Assembly (NCBI GenBank): GCA_016793465.1
Contig: JAEUJW010000075.1
Location: 310,001-374,000 of the forward strand
DNA from: Myxococcales bacterium
GTDB lineage: Bacteria; Myxococcota; Polyangia; Nannocystales; Nannocystaceae
Direction: 5' to 3'
Length of the DNA: 64,000 nucleotides
Shown: positions 28,498 to 36,790 of the stretch, piece after piece
How positions within the stretch are numbered: the stretch's first letter is position 1
How the letters are laid out: every line of letters begins with the position of its first letter
The notes under the pieces: generated by a model
What the model was told of the DNA's origin: nothing
The model's input: the letters and a program-made list of their open reading frames with translations, nothing else
The model's database searches: none
Made by a program: the position numbers and the translations under genes

Positions 28498-29469
28498 ATG
28501 CCGGCCCACGGCGACCTCCCGGCCAGCCTCGGCCCCTACCGCCTGGTCCGGCCGATCGGCCACGGCGGCATGGCCGAGGTGTTCCTCGCCGTGCGCTACG
28601 GCGCCAGCGGCTTCGAGAAGCGGGTCGCCCTCAAGGTCCTGCGCCGCGAGCACCGCGGCCGCGGCGATCTCGAGCGTTTAATTATCGCCGAGGCCCGCCT
28701 CGGCGCCCGCTTCAGCCACTCCGGCCTGGTCCAGGTCCACGACCTCGGCCACGACGGCGAGATCTACTACCTCGTGATGGACTACGTCGACGGCGCCGAC
28801 CTCGCTAGGCTGACCCGCAGCAGCGAGCGCGCCCGCACCATGCCGCCCGCGCTGGCCCTGCACGTCGGCGAGTCGGTGGCCCTCGCGCTCGCCCACGTGC
28901 ACGACCTGCGCGACGAACGCGGCCCGCTCGGGCTCGTGCACCGCGACCTCAGCCCCAAGAACATCCTGGCCTCGAGGACAGGCGAAATTAAACTCGCCGA
29001 CTTCGGCATCGCCAAGGCCACCGCCCTGCAGGACATCACCTGGGGCCGCTTCATGAAGGGCACGTTCGCCTACCTGTCGCCCGAGCAGGCCGAGGGCGCG
29101 GCGATCGGCCCGCGCAGCGACCAGTTCAGCCTCGGCGTCACCCTCGGCGAATTGTTGGTCGGCCGGCGCCCGTTCGACGCCGACGGCCCGCTCGCCCTGC
29201 TCGCCGTCATCCGCCGCGCCGAGCTCCCGCCCGACTACCTCGCCGGCCTGCCCGCCGAGCTCGCCGCCCTGCTGTCCCGCATGCTGTCCCAGAGGCCAGG
29301 CGACCGCCTGCCCGACCTCGCCGCGGTGGCCCGCGCGGTCGCCGAGGTGCGCCGCGGCCTCCCGCCGGCCGGCCCGCTCGAGCTGGCCGCGTGGGTCCGC
29401 GCCGCCCTCGACGGCGACATCGACATCGACGTCGACGACGACGTCCCGCCCACCGAACACCTCGAGTGA
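28498..29469 (+). CDS. Cytoplasmic Ser/Thr protein kinase
   Basis: 323 residues, complete kinase domain: Gly loop PIGHGGMAEVFL, Lys46 (VALK), HRDLSPKN (148-155), DFG (168-170), LSPEQ in place of APEQ, then a C-terminal extension ending in an Asp-rich tail (DGDIDIDVDDDVPP). No membrane helix. HRDLSPKN is a common myxobacterial variant and keeps the catalytic Asp. Divergent from the FHA activator and near the PP2C phosphatase, it probably phosphorylates the activator or its partners. A/T islets at 28677-28685 (LII) and 28985-28992 (IK). Confidence 0.93.
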   Translation: MPAHGDLPASLGPYRLVRPIGHGGMAEVFLAVRYGASGFEKRVALKVLRREHRGRGDLERLIIAEARLGARFSHSGLVQVHDLGHDGEIYYLVMDYVDGADLARLTRSSERARTMPPALALHVGESVALALAHVHDLRDERGPLGLVHRDLSPKNILASRTGEIKLADFGIAKATALQDITWGRFMKGTFAYLSPEQAEGAAIGPRSDQFSLGVTLGELLVGRRPFDADGPLALLAVIRRAELPPDYLAGLPAELAALLSRMLSQRPGDRLPDLAAVARAVAEVRRGLPPAGPLELAAWVRAALDGDIDIDVDDDVPPTEHLE

Positions 29470-29519
29470 AGCCCGGCGGCGAGCGGCCCGCGAGGCAGCC
29501 CGGCGACCGAACCGAATAC

Positions 29520-29533
29520 CCGCGAATTCGCGG
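29520..29533. repeat. 14-bp perfect palindrome after the kinase gene
   Basis: CCGCGAATTCGCGG lies 51 bases after the kinase stop. It could form a tight hairpin, but there is no T run after it. Terminator or protein site, uncertain. Confidence 0.3.
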
Positions 29534-29615
29534 CCCTGGACCCCACCAGCGGCCGTTTTACGCTTGCTCCGGCAGGGATCAAGGAGGCGGCGCTGCGCGT
29601 GCTATCTGGTGGTCC

Positions 29616-30047
29616 ATGACGCCGAGCGAGATGACCTGCGACCCGCACACCCTGCGCCAGATCTACCGCTGCACCGCCGGCTACTGCCACCGCTGTCGGC
29701 GCAAGCTCGCGTTCACCGGCTTCGCCCGCCGGGCCGTGCGCGGCGCGTGGGACATCGACGCCAACCTGCGACCCGCGTGCCGCCCGTGCCTCGCGCGCCG
29801 CCCCGCGGCCCGCCTGCGCCCGCCCGCACCGCCTGCGCCGAGGGACAGACGTCCGTCCGGCGATGTCGCGCGAGCTCATGAGCGCCGCGCGAGCGTCTCG
29901 TGTCGTCACACGATCCTCGGCGGACTGCTCGGTGCTTTCTTTGCCGGACCCTGGGGCGCGCTGCTCGGCGGCCTGCTCGGCTCGCTCGCCGACGCCGGTG
30001 GCTCGCCGCCCGCGCGGCAGCTGTCCGATGCGACAGCTCTCGACTAG
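29616..30047 (+). CDS. Small Cys-motif protein with C-terminal glycine zipper
   Basis: 143 residues. N-terminal half has Cys pairs (YCHRCRRK, ACRPC) like a zinc ribbon or degenerate HNH; the C-terminal half ends in a hydrophobic Gly-rich helix (ILGGLLGAFFAGPWGALLGG) that could insert into membranes. TATCTG seven bases before the ATG resembles the leaderless promoter pattern. The Arg/Pro-rich centre and possible frameshifts make the C terminus less certain. No family recognised. Confidence 0.5.
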   Translation: MTPSEMTCDPHTLRQIYRCTAGYCHRCRRKLAFTGFARRAVRGAWDIDANLRPACRPCLARRPAARLRPPAPPAPRDRRPSGDVARAHERRASVSCRHTILGGLLGAFFAGPWGALLGGLLGSLADAGGSPPARQLSDATALD

Positions 30048-30134
30048 AGACGAGAATCACCGCCGAAAACAAGGTTCCGCGAGCCACGCCGATGGCCGCG
30101 TGCTAGACCGCGGAGCCCACGGCAAGGAGGGGTC

Positions 30135-30554
30135 ATGGCGAGGCGGAGCTTTCCGTGCGGACACTCGGGTAAGGGTCAGTACTGTCACCGTTGCAAACAA
30201 GAGGAGCAGGCCGCGACCCAGAAGGCGCAGGCCAGGGTCGCCGAGGTCGAGGAGCGACGCGCCGACAAGCAGGCGTGGGAGGCCACCTTCGCGGACGACG
30301 CCATCGACCTGCACGTGCTGCAGACCCGCGAGCGCGTGACCAAGGCGCGCGACCTGCTGCATCGGCTGGCCGGCGGCGAGCCCTACACCTCGCTCGGCGG
30401 CAAGCGCTGGGAGAGCGACCGCAGCGTCATCAGCATCCCGATCGGCTGGGGCTATCGCCTGGTCCTGCGCGACGACGGCGGCGGCAAGCTGCGCCCGCTC
30501 GCCTGCATGACCCACGAGGCCTACAACAGCCTGAAGCCCGGCACCCTCGGCTGA
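30135..30554 (+). CDS. Small protein with CxH-CxxC motif
   Basis: 139 residues. A zinc-type motif at the N terminus (FPCGHSGKGQYCHRC), a charged helical region (QAQARVAEVEERRADKQAWE), and a small strand-rich C-terminal domain (SVISIPIGWGYRLVLRD). AAGGAGG lies six bases before the ATG. The first half resembles the N terminus of the previous gene, suggesting a related zinc module. Function unknown. Confidence 0.7.
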   Translation: MARRSFPCGHSGKGQYCHRCKQEEQAATQKAQARVAEVEERRADKQAWEATFADDAIDLHVLQTRERVTKARDLLHRLAGGEPYTSLGGKRWESDRSVISIPIGWGYRLVLRDDGGGKLRPLACMTHEAYNSLKPGTLG

Positions 30555-30578
30555 TCTGGCCGCGGGGAGCGCCGGTGC

Positions 30579-30584
30579 TATCCT
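30579..30584 (+). promoter_or_regulatory. -10 box (TATCCT) before the next gene
   Basis: TGCTATCCT ends seven bases before the ATG at 30592, leaderless arrangement. Confidence 0.45.
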
Positions 30585-30591
30585 CGCCCGA

Positions 30592-31020
30592 ATGGCTGTC
30601 CAAGACGACGTCAAGGGTTGGGTCAAGGGCCACGCGCAGCGCATCCGCGAGGACCCCCGGGCGTGGGCCCGCGCGCGCGGCGAGCAGCTGAAGGGCATGG
30701 TCGACGTCGCCCCCTTCAGCGACGCCGCCCTCGCGCGCGAGCTCGCCGCCCTGCGCGAGCGCCTGGCCCGACGCGCCGACCTCTCCGCCGACGAGCGCCA
30801 GCAGCTGCACGACGACCTGCTCGCCCTCCACGACCGCCTGACCCCCGGCGGAGCGATGGCCAGCGGCGCCAAGATCGGCCTGGCCGCGGCCGTGCTCCCG
30901 CTCGTCGGCGTGATCACCGGGCCGATCATCGGCGGCGCCTACGGCGTGCTGCGCTCGCAGACCCTGACCGACGCCCGCGCCGAGATCCAGACCATGCTCC
31001 GCGAGCTCGCCCGGGGCTGA
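30592..31020 (+). CDS. Small protein with C-terminal hydrophobic hairpin
   Basis: 142 residues: a basic N terminus, a charged helical middle (ELAALRERLARRADLSADERQQLHDDLL), and a hydrophobic segment (AKIGLAAAVLPLVGVITGPIIGGAYGVL) likely to bind the membrane. No known family. The stop is nine bases from the convergent VWA lipoprotein stop. Confidence 0.65.
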   Translation: MAVQDDVKGWVKGHAQRIREDPRAWARARGEQLKGMVDVAPFSDAALARELAALRERLARRADLSADERQQLHDDLLALHDRLTPGGAMASGAKIGLAAAVLPLVGVITGPIIGGAYGVLRSQTLTDARAEIQTMLRELARG

Positions 31021-31029
31021 CCGCGGCGC

Positions 31030-32136
31030 TCACCCGGGCGGCGTGTAGCCCTCGCAGGCGCTCGAGATCTGCGCGATCGCGTCGGAGAAGAACTGCTTGT
31101 ACGACGGCGCGCAGATCTGGCCGACGATCCCATAAGTAAACATCTCGGTGAATTCGACCAGCCGCGGCGACAGCTCGGCGCCGATGATGCCGCCGCCGCA
31201 CTTGTCGAGCGCCGGGCACGGCTGACCGGTCGGACCGATCAGCGACAGCACCACGACGTTGGTCTCGACCCCGGCCTTGGCCGCGACCAGCCCCTGGAAC
31301 CACCCCGGCGGCTCGCCCGGCGAGCCCGGCTGCGGGACCATGTTGCACGCCTGGACCTCGTGGTCGTCCTCCTCGTCGGTGATGAGCACGACCACGAGCA
31401 GCGCGTCCGGGCGGATGAAGCCGTCGTTGCACGCGCCCGGCCCGTTCATGCCGGCGCCGACCGCCGTGATCATGGCGTGGATCGGCCGCTCGTTGCCGTC
31501 GCCGTTGATGCCGACCTGAGCCGCGCACGAGAACTTTTGGTTCAGGTTCGGCTCGCTCTGGTCCATCCACCGCTTGCCGGTGGCGAACGGCGTGCACACC
31601 GAGTTGCTCGACCCGGCCCCGCCGGTCTGCGTCACCAGGGCGCCGTCGACGGCGCACACGGGGTCGTTGAACGGGTAGGCGTCGCTCGACACCACGCCGA
31701 TGTGGTAGCTGTCCGTGTCGGCCAGCTGCGTCTGCATCTCCGCCACGAAGTCGGGGAAGCTCTGGACCAGCACAACCTGCTCGTCCTCCATGCTGCCCGA
31801 GCTGTCGATCACGAACAGCAGGTCGACCTTGGTGCAGCCGGTGTCCGGCATCGGCTCGGCGACGTCGGGCTGCACGCCGAAGTCGAACTTCGGCAGCGTC
31901 GACGCCGCCCCGGTGTCGTCGTCCTCGCCGGACCCGCCGCTCGCTCCCGTCGTCGGCGCCCCGCCGGTGGTCGCCTGCGTCGCCGTGCCGTCGGTCTCGC
32001 CGGCCGACATGCTGGCGTTCGTCAGCGTGCCGATGCTGCCCTGCGACGACTGCGACGCCGCCGAGGCGGCCGACTCGCGGCTGGAGTCGTCGCCGCATGC
32101 ACACGCAAGCACCAGGGGCAGGGCGATGAAGCGCAT
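31030..32136 (-). CDS. VWA-domain lipoprotein
   Basis: 368 residues. Signal peptide with lipobox LACAC (Cys 14), a Ser/Thr/Gly-rich linker, and a von Willebrand factor A domain with the MIDAS motif DSSGSM (VDLLFVIDSSGSMED), a later Thr and ITDEEDDHE. Extra Cys pairs (ACNMV, CPALDKC, CAPSYK, SACEGY) suggest disulphides. A surface adhesion-type protein. ATG at 32136 is supported by TATGGT six bases upstream with TTGCCC 18 bases further. Confidence 0.85.
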   Translation of the reverse strand: MRFIALPLVLACACGDDSSRESAASAASQSSQGSIGTLTNASMSAGETDGTATQATTGGAPTTGASGGSGEDDDTGAASTLPKFDFGVQPDVAEPMPDTGCTKVDLLFVIDSSGSMEDEQVVLVQSFPDFVAEMQTQLADTDSYHIGVVSSDAYPFNDPVCAVDGALVTQTGGAGSSNSVCTPFATGKRWMDQSEPNLNQKFSCAAQVGINGDGNERPIHAMITAVGAGMNGPGACNDGFIRPDALLVVVLITDEEDDHEVQACNMVPQPGSPGEPPGWFQGLVAAKAGVETNVVVLSLIGPTGQPCPALDKCGGGIIGAELSPRLVEFTEMFTYGIVGQICAPSYKQFFSDAIAQISSACEGYTPPG

Positions 32137-32142
32137 CCTCGC

Positions 32143-32148
32143 ACCATA
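32143..32148 (-). promoter_or_regulatory. -10 box (TATGGT) of the VWA lipoprotein gene
   Basis: TATGGT ends six bases before the ATG; a TTGCCC -35-like sequence lies 18 bases upstream. Leaderless arrangement. Confidence 0.5.
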
Positions 32149-32200
32149 CTGCCGGGCTCACGGCGAGGGCAAGCGGGCGCCCGCCCGTGGCCTGCGAGCC

Positions 32201-33469
32201 TCACGGTGTGCGCGGCGCGTAGCGGGCGAAGTACTGCCGCATCAGGAACCGGCGGAACCACGTATTGATGGTCGCCTGGTCGAACATCAGCCGGCCGTAC
32301 ACGACCAGCGAGGCCCCGCCGATGCTCACGCCGTGGGGGAAATCCTCGCGCAGTCGATGCGGCAGCAACGACGGCACCCCGCGGGGGTATGTCGCCGGCT
32401 CGGCCGCCAGGCGCAGGAGGTTGCGCGCGACCACCTTCGCCTGCCAGATGCACTCGATCGCCCGCTGCATCGTCGGCCACTCGCCGGTCCCGCCGACCAC
32501 CCGCACCGCGTCGCCGCAGGCGAAGATGTCCGGCCGGGTCGGCCGCGGCGTCGGGAAGCACTGCAGCGTCGGTCCGACCGCCAGCCAGCCGTCGCGCGTG
32601 TGCGGCACGTCGAAGCCCGCGAGCACCGGCGCCGGGCGCACCCCGCCGGCCCAGAACGCCCCGGCGCAGGCCAGGTCCTCGGCCCCGTTCGCCCCGTGCA
32701 GCGCCACCGCCGCCGGCAGCACCCGCACCACCCGCGTGCGCAGCCGGACGTCCACGCCCTGCTCGCGCAGGTGCCGCTCGGCCCGTCGACCTGCCCGTTC
32801 GGACAGGTGCGGCAGCAGCCGCTCGCCCGACTGGATCAGCGACACCTCGGGCACGCGCCAGTTCGCCGGGCGCACGCGCGCGAGGTGGGCCAGCTCGCCC
32901 GCCAGCTCGACCCCGCTGATGCCCCCGCCGATCACCACCAGCCGCCGGCTCGGCGCCGCCACGCCCTCGCGGTAGGGGTGCTCCGCCCCGCCGCCGAGGC
33001 CCACCGGCGGCGCCGGCGGCTCGCCCCCGCCGAGCAGCGCCTGCAGGTACTCGAGCGTCTCCGCGAACTCCCGCTCGAACTTGTAGCCGCGCAGCAGCTC
33101 GCGCCCCTCGAGCCCCGGCGGGGCCGCGAGCACGCTGCCGAGCGCGACGACCACGAAGCGCCCGACCAGCCGCTCGCCCGAGGCCAGCGTCGCCGCCTTG
33201 GCGTCGACGTCGAGGCCGACCACGTCACCGACCACGTAGCGCTGGCCGGCCGCCTCGACCGCCCGCGCCGTCGCCAGCGCCGAGGCCTCCCGCGGCAGGC
33301 GCCCGACGAGGCGCTCCTGCACCAGCGGGATGTACCCGTGCAGCGGCTGGCGGTCGACCACCGTGATCTTCAGCGCCCGCCCGGCCCGGCTCTTGCGCAG
33401 CTGATGCACGAGCTCGATCCCGGCGAAGCTCGCCCCCAGGATCAGCACGTCGCAGCGTTCGTCGGCCAT
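32201..33469 (-). CDS. FAD-dependent pyridine nucleotide oxidoreductase, NDH-2-like
   Basis: 422 residues of the type II NADH dehydrogenase / sulfide-quinone reductase superfamily. N-terminal FAD-binding motif DVLILGASFAGIELVHQL, NAD-binding Rossmann motif RLVVIGGGISGVELAGELAHL near residue 165, and the second FAD motif DIFACGDAVRV. The C terminus (LVVYGRLMFDQATINTWFRRFLMRQYFARY) has amphipathic helices typical of NDH-2 membrane attachment. Electrons would go from NAD(P)H to quinone. It is last in a three-gene operon, starting three bases after the RNase Z-like stop. A palindrome is embedded at 32789-32808. Confidence 0.85.
   Translation of the reverse strand: MADERCDVLILGASFAGIELVHQLRKSRAGRALKITVVDRQPLHGYIPLVQERLVGRLPREASALATARAVEAAGQRYVVGDVVGLDVDAKAATLASGERLVGRFVVVALGSVLAAPPGLEGRELLRGYKFEREFAETLEYLQALLGGGEPPAPPVGLGGGAEHPYREGVAAPSRRLVVIGGGISGVELAGELAHLARVRPANWRVPEVSLIQSGERLLPHLSERAGRRAERHLREQGVDVRLRTRVVRVLPAAVALHGANGAEDLACAGAFWAGGVRPAPVLAGFDVPHTRDGWLAVGPTLQCFPTPRPTRPDIFACGDAVRVVGGTGEWPTMQRAIECIWQAKVVARNLLRLAAEPATYPRGVPSLLPHRLREDFPHGVSIGGASLVVYGRLMFDQATINTWFRRFLMRQYFARYAPRTP
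32789..32808. repeat. Dispersed palindrome inside the oxidoreductase gene
   Basis: ACCTG-CCCGTTCGGA-CAGGT; the loop keeps TTCGGA. Encodes HLSERAG, a helical part of the enzyme rather than a linker. Confidence 0.5.
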
Positions 33470-33472
33470 GCA

Positions 33473-34345
33473 TCACCCCCCGAACACGTGGACCCGATCG
33501 CGCACGGCCGCCGGGAAGCGCGCCCGCACCACCGCCTCCGCCTCGCGCCGCGTGTGTCGCATGCTGCGATGCACCAGCACCAGCGCCTCCCCCGTGAACT
33601 GCTCCGCGCGCGCCACGATCTCGTCGACATGGGTATGACCCCAGCGCCGCGTCTGCGCCACGTCGCGGCGGTCGTCCCAGCTCGTGACCTCGTGGACCAG
33701 CACCTTGCAGCGGCGGACCTGCTCGTGCGCGTCGAAGAACTCGATCTGCGTGTCCCCCGTGACGCACAGGAGCGGCGCCGTGCTCGCCTCGGTGATCGCC
33801 TCGCCGGACGCGCGCAGCCTCGCCAGCTCCTGCGGCGGGCGCCCGACGTACTCCGCGCGCAGCTTGTGGGTCGTGCGCTCGAGCAGCCACCCGATCGACG
33901 GCACGCGGTGGGTCGTGCGCAGCGCCACCGCCTCGACGTCCCGCGCCACCCGCACCCGCGAGCCCGGCGCGTGCCCGACCACGTCCGCCTGATAATTAAA
34001 CCCCTCGATCGCCGACCACGCCGCCAGGATCTGCCGCATCGGCGGCACGACCTCCTCCGGCAGGTGGACCTCGATCGGCGGCGCCCGCATGAGCCCACGC
34101 TGCGACACCAGGTACGCCAGCCCGCCGAGGTGGTCCGCGTGCCCGTGCGACACCAGCGCCTTATTGAACTTGAGCGCGCCCGGCGGGCACATGCCGATGT
34201 CGAACATGACCCCGAGCGTCGGCACCATCAGGCAGGTCTCGACGCCGCCGCGGGTCACCCCGCGCAGCTTCAGGCCCGCGACCTCGAGCGTGTCGAGCCC
34301 GCGCGACCCCTCCTCGTCGCCGCCGACGTCGAGCGCCTCGTCCAT
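33473..34345 (-). CDS. RNase Z-like metallo-beta-lactamase-fold hydrolase
   Basis: 290 residues. Metal-binding motif SHGHADHLGG near residue 67, later His/Asp ligands in LCVTGDTQIEF and VHRSMRHT, in the RNase Z/ElaC-like arrangement. RNase Z cuts the 3' trailer of tRNA precursors; this paralog could act on another phosphodiester. It lies between the E1 gene (three bases upstream) and the oxidoreductase gene (three bases downstream), so co-translation is likely. A/T islet at 33992-34000 (FNY). Confidence 0.8.
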   Translation of the reverse strand: MDEALDVGGDEEGSRGLDTLEVAGLKLRGVTRGGVETCLMVPTLGVMFDIGMCPPGALKFNKALVSHGHADHLGGLAYLVSQRGLMRAPPIEVHLPEEVVPPMRQILAAWSAIEGFNYQADVVGHAPGSRVRVARDVEAVALRTTHRVPSIGWLLERTTHKLRAEYVGRPPQELARLRASGEAITEASTAPLLCVTGDTQIEFFDAHEQVRRCKVLVHEVTSWDDRRDVAQTRRWGHTHVDEIVARAEQFTGEALVLVHRSMRHTRREAEAVVRARFPAAVRDRVHVFGG

Positions 34346-34348
34346 CGC

Positions 34349-36622
34349 TCAGGTCACGTAGTTCCGGCTCGGCGTCCACAGGATCTGCGGCCTGGTGTAG
34401 GCCGCGCGCGCCGGGCCCTTGACCGCCGCGGCCTTGCGGATCGCCACCACCTCGCGGGCCGCCCGCTCGACCTTCTCGGGGCTGACGACGATCGCCTCCT
34501 CGACGTGCACCGGCGAGGGGATGCCCGGGCTCGGGTCCTGCCCGAGCACCCGCGTGATCACGTGCTCGCCGCCCAGCGCCTCGTGCACCGCGCCCTGGAT
34601 CTCGCGCCCGAGCGAGGCGAACACGCGGTCCTCGTGCACGACCAGCAGCCGGCCGGTCTTGCGCACGCTGGCCAGCACCGCGTCCATGTCGGGCGGCACG
34701 ATCGTGCGCAGGTCGATGAGCTCGCAGTCGACGCCCGCCTGCGCCAATTTGACGACCGCCTCGTTGCAGAACAGCGTGCAGCGGCCCCAGGTGACGATCG
34801 TCAGGTCGCCGCCGGCGCGCCGCACCGCCGCCTTGCCGAGCGGCACGCGGAAGTCCTCCGGCAGGTCGGGGATGTGCCCGCCGAACCCGATCGCCCGCTT
34901 CAGCGCCGCGATCTCCTTGGCGTCGGTCGGCTCGCCCGGGAACGCGTCGCCGAGCGTCATGCGGTAGAGCCCCTTCGACTCGAAGACCACCACCGGCCCC
35001 GGGTACTCCGCGGCCGAGCGCAGGAGGCCGTACACGTCGCGCGACGTCGTCGGCGCCACGATCGTGAGCCCCGGGATCGACGAATAAAAACCCTCCATGC
35101 ACATCGAGTGGTACACCGACCCGCCGTGCAGCGGCTCGACCGGCAGGCGCAGGATCACGTTGACGTTGACCGTGCCCGCCGACTGCCACAGCTGGTTGCC
35201 GAGCAGCACCAGCCAGTGCAGCGTATTTAAGCTGTAGTCGGAGAACTGGATCTCCGGGATCGCCGTGGCCCCCTTGTGCAGCGCGAACCCGAAGGCCGAG
35301 CCGACGATCAGCGGCTCGTTGATCGGCGCGTCGCGGACCTGCTCGGGGAAGCGCTCGTACAGCCCCTTGGTCGCGACCATGACGCCGCCCTTCTTGGCGA
35401 TGTCCTGGCCGTACATCCACGTCATCGGGTTCTTCTTGAGGATCCCCTGCATGGCCGAGCGGATCGCCCCGTTCAGCGAGATCGCGGTCTGCCGGCCCTC
35501 GAGCGGCGGCTCGCTGACCGCCGGGAACGGCGCCCGGATGTGCTCGAAGTTCGACTCGACCGTCGGCTCCGGCTCGCCCTCGCAGATCTTCATGGTGTCG
35601 ACCACGTAGTCGTCGGCCGCCCGCGCCAGCGTGCCGAAGTCGTGGCGGCGGAAGAAGTCCTTGCCGTCGACGACGCTGTTGCGCCTCAGAATCTCGTCCT
35701 CGCGGCAGATCCCGCGGGCGACCAGCGCCTTGCCGAAGTCGAGCAGCGGGTCGTAGCTGTCGAAGTCGAAGGTGAAGTCCGCCGCCGACGAGTGGTTGTT
35801 GAGCCGCGACAGGTTCTTGACCCACACCAGCGCCGGCTTCTGCTGGCCGACGCAGTAGCCCGCGGCCGAGCGGGTGGTCTCGTAGGTCTGGACGAAGTCG
35901 TTGCCGTCGCACTCGAAGTAGGCGAACCCGAACGCCTTGGCGTAGGCCTCGAAGTCGCGGATGCCGCGCCCGTCCTCCGGCGTCACGCTGATCGCCACGC
36001 GGTTGTCGGTGATCAGGATCAGCACCGGCAGCTGCAGGATCGACGCGCCCGTCATGCCCTCGTGCAGGTCGCTCTCGGCGCAGGTGCCGTCGCCGATCAC
36101 CGCGACCACCAGCCCGTCCTGATAGCCCCTGCGCCGCAGCCCCTGGGCGTAGCCCACCGACTTGCCGAGCTGCATGCCGAGCGCGCTCTGCACCGGCATG
36201 ATGTTGTGGCGCAGGTCGTTGAAGTGCGCCGTCATCAGCCGCCCGCCCGTCCACGGGTCGGTGGTGCGGCACAGCTGCTGGCGCATGTGGTCGAGGTGGA
36301 AGTCGTCGTAGCCGCGCAGCCGGCACCACATGCCCAAGAGCCCCGCCGACCGGTAGTGCCCGCAGATCCCGAACGCCTCCGGGTTGGCCAGCTCCGACAG
36401 CGCGATCGCCTCGGCGACCCCGTGCAGCTCCTCGCCCGAGCCCCAGATCGCGAACTTGATCGTGCCCTTCGCGCACTCCTGGACCACCCGCTCGACGTGG
36501 AAGCGGGCCACCAGCATCTCGCAGTAGGCCTTGCGCAGCAGCTCGGGCGTCAGCTGCGGAAACAGGTCGAGCGCGCTCAGGTCGTAGCGGAGGGCAGACG
36601 AGTCGGTCGTCGGGGTGTCCAT
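34349..36622 (-). CDS. Fused alpha-beta thiamine-dependent 2-oxoacid dehydrogenase E1
   Basis: 757 residues: an alpha half with the thiamine motif GDGTCAESDLHEGMTGASIL...ITDN (Gly177 to Asn207) and a beta half with INEPLIVGSAFGFALHKGATAIPEIQF. Decarboxylates a 2-oxoacid and passes the acyl group to a lipoyl E2. Closest in type to branched-chain or acetoin-type E1, usually two subunits. No E2 or E3 is nearby. The operon continues with RNase Z-like and NDH-like genes at three-base spacing. The ATG is preceded by TAGGCT (12 bases) and TTTACC (17-base spacer). Confidence 0.88.
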   Translation of the reverse strand: MDTPTTDSSALRYDLSALDLFPQLTPELLRKAYCEMLVARFHVERVVQECAKGTIKFAIWGSGEELHGVAEAIALSELANPEAFGICGHYRSAGLLGMWCRLRGYDDFHLDHMRQQLCRTTDPWTGGRLMTAHFNDLRHNIMPVQSALGMQLGKSVGYAQGLRRRGYQDGLVVAVIGDGTCAESDLHEGMTGASILQLPVLILITDNRVAISVTPEDGRGIRDFEAYAKAFGFAYFECDGNDFVQTYETTRSAAGYCVGQQKPALVWVKNLSRLNNHSSAADFTFDFDSYDPLLDFGKALVARGICREDEILRRNSVVDGKDFFRRHDFGTLARAADDYVVDTMKICEGEPEPTVESNFEHIRAPFPAVSEPPLEGRQTAISLNGAIRSAMQGILKKNPMTWMYGQDIAKKGGVMVATKGLYERFPEQVRDAPINEPLIVGSAFGFALHKGATAIPEIQFSDYSLNTLHWLVLLGNQLWQSAGTVNVNVILRLPVEPLHGGSVYHSMCMEGFYSSIPGLTIVAPTTSRDVYGLLRSAAEYPGPVVVFESKGLYRMTLGDAFPGEPTDAKEIAALKRAIGFGGHIPDLPEDFRVPLGKAAVRRAGGDLTIVTWGRCTLFCNEAVVKLAQAGVDCELIDLRTIVPPDMDAVLASVRKTGRLLVVHEDRVFASLGREIQGAVHEALGGEHVITRVLGQDPSPGIPSPVHVEEAIVVSPEKVERAAREVVAIRKAAAVKGPARAAYTRPQILWTPSRNYVT

Positions 36623-36634
36623 GGCAGCGCCGGA

Positions 36635-36663
36635 AGCCTATGCGATGCCCTCCCCCCGGTAAA
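36635..36663 (-). promoter_or_regulatory. Promoter of the E1 operon
   Basis: Minus strand: TTTACC (36658-36663), 17-base spacer, TAGGCT (36635-36640), then 12 bases to the ATG. One of the best -35/-10 pairs in the window. Confidence 0.55.
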
Positions 36664-36726
36664 TACGGCCGAGCCGCGGGCCCGCGCACGCGCGCGTCGC
36701 GGGCGTGACCTGGCGCATACGAACGA

Positions 36727-36756
36727 ACGGCACCTGCCCCAAAGGACAGGTGCCGT
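36727..36756. terminator. 10-bp stem hairpin, palindromic-element copy
   Basis: Perfect 10-bp arms (36727-36736 / 36747-36756) with a loop CCCCAAAGGA; its core CACCTG...CAGGTG belongs to the dispersed palindrome family. It is downstream of the FHA membrane protein gene and upstream of the E1 promoter, where a terminator is expected. Confidence 0.6.
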
Positions 36757-36764
36757 CCAGCTGT

Positions 36765-36780
36765 CCGCACGAAGGTGCGG
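36765..36780. terminator. Second hairpin after the FHA gene
   Basis: CCGCAC-GAAG-GTGCGG, 6-bp perfect arms, ten bases after the FHA gene stop on the minus strand. With the neighbouring hairpin it makes a tandem terminator candidate. Confidence 0.45.
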
Positions 36781-36790
36781 GCCCGGCCGC

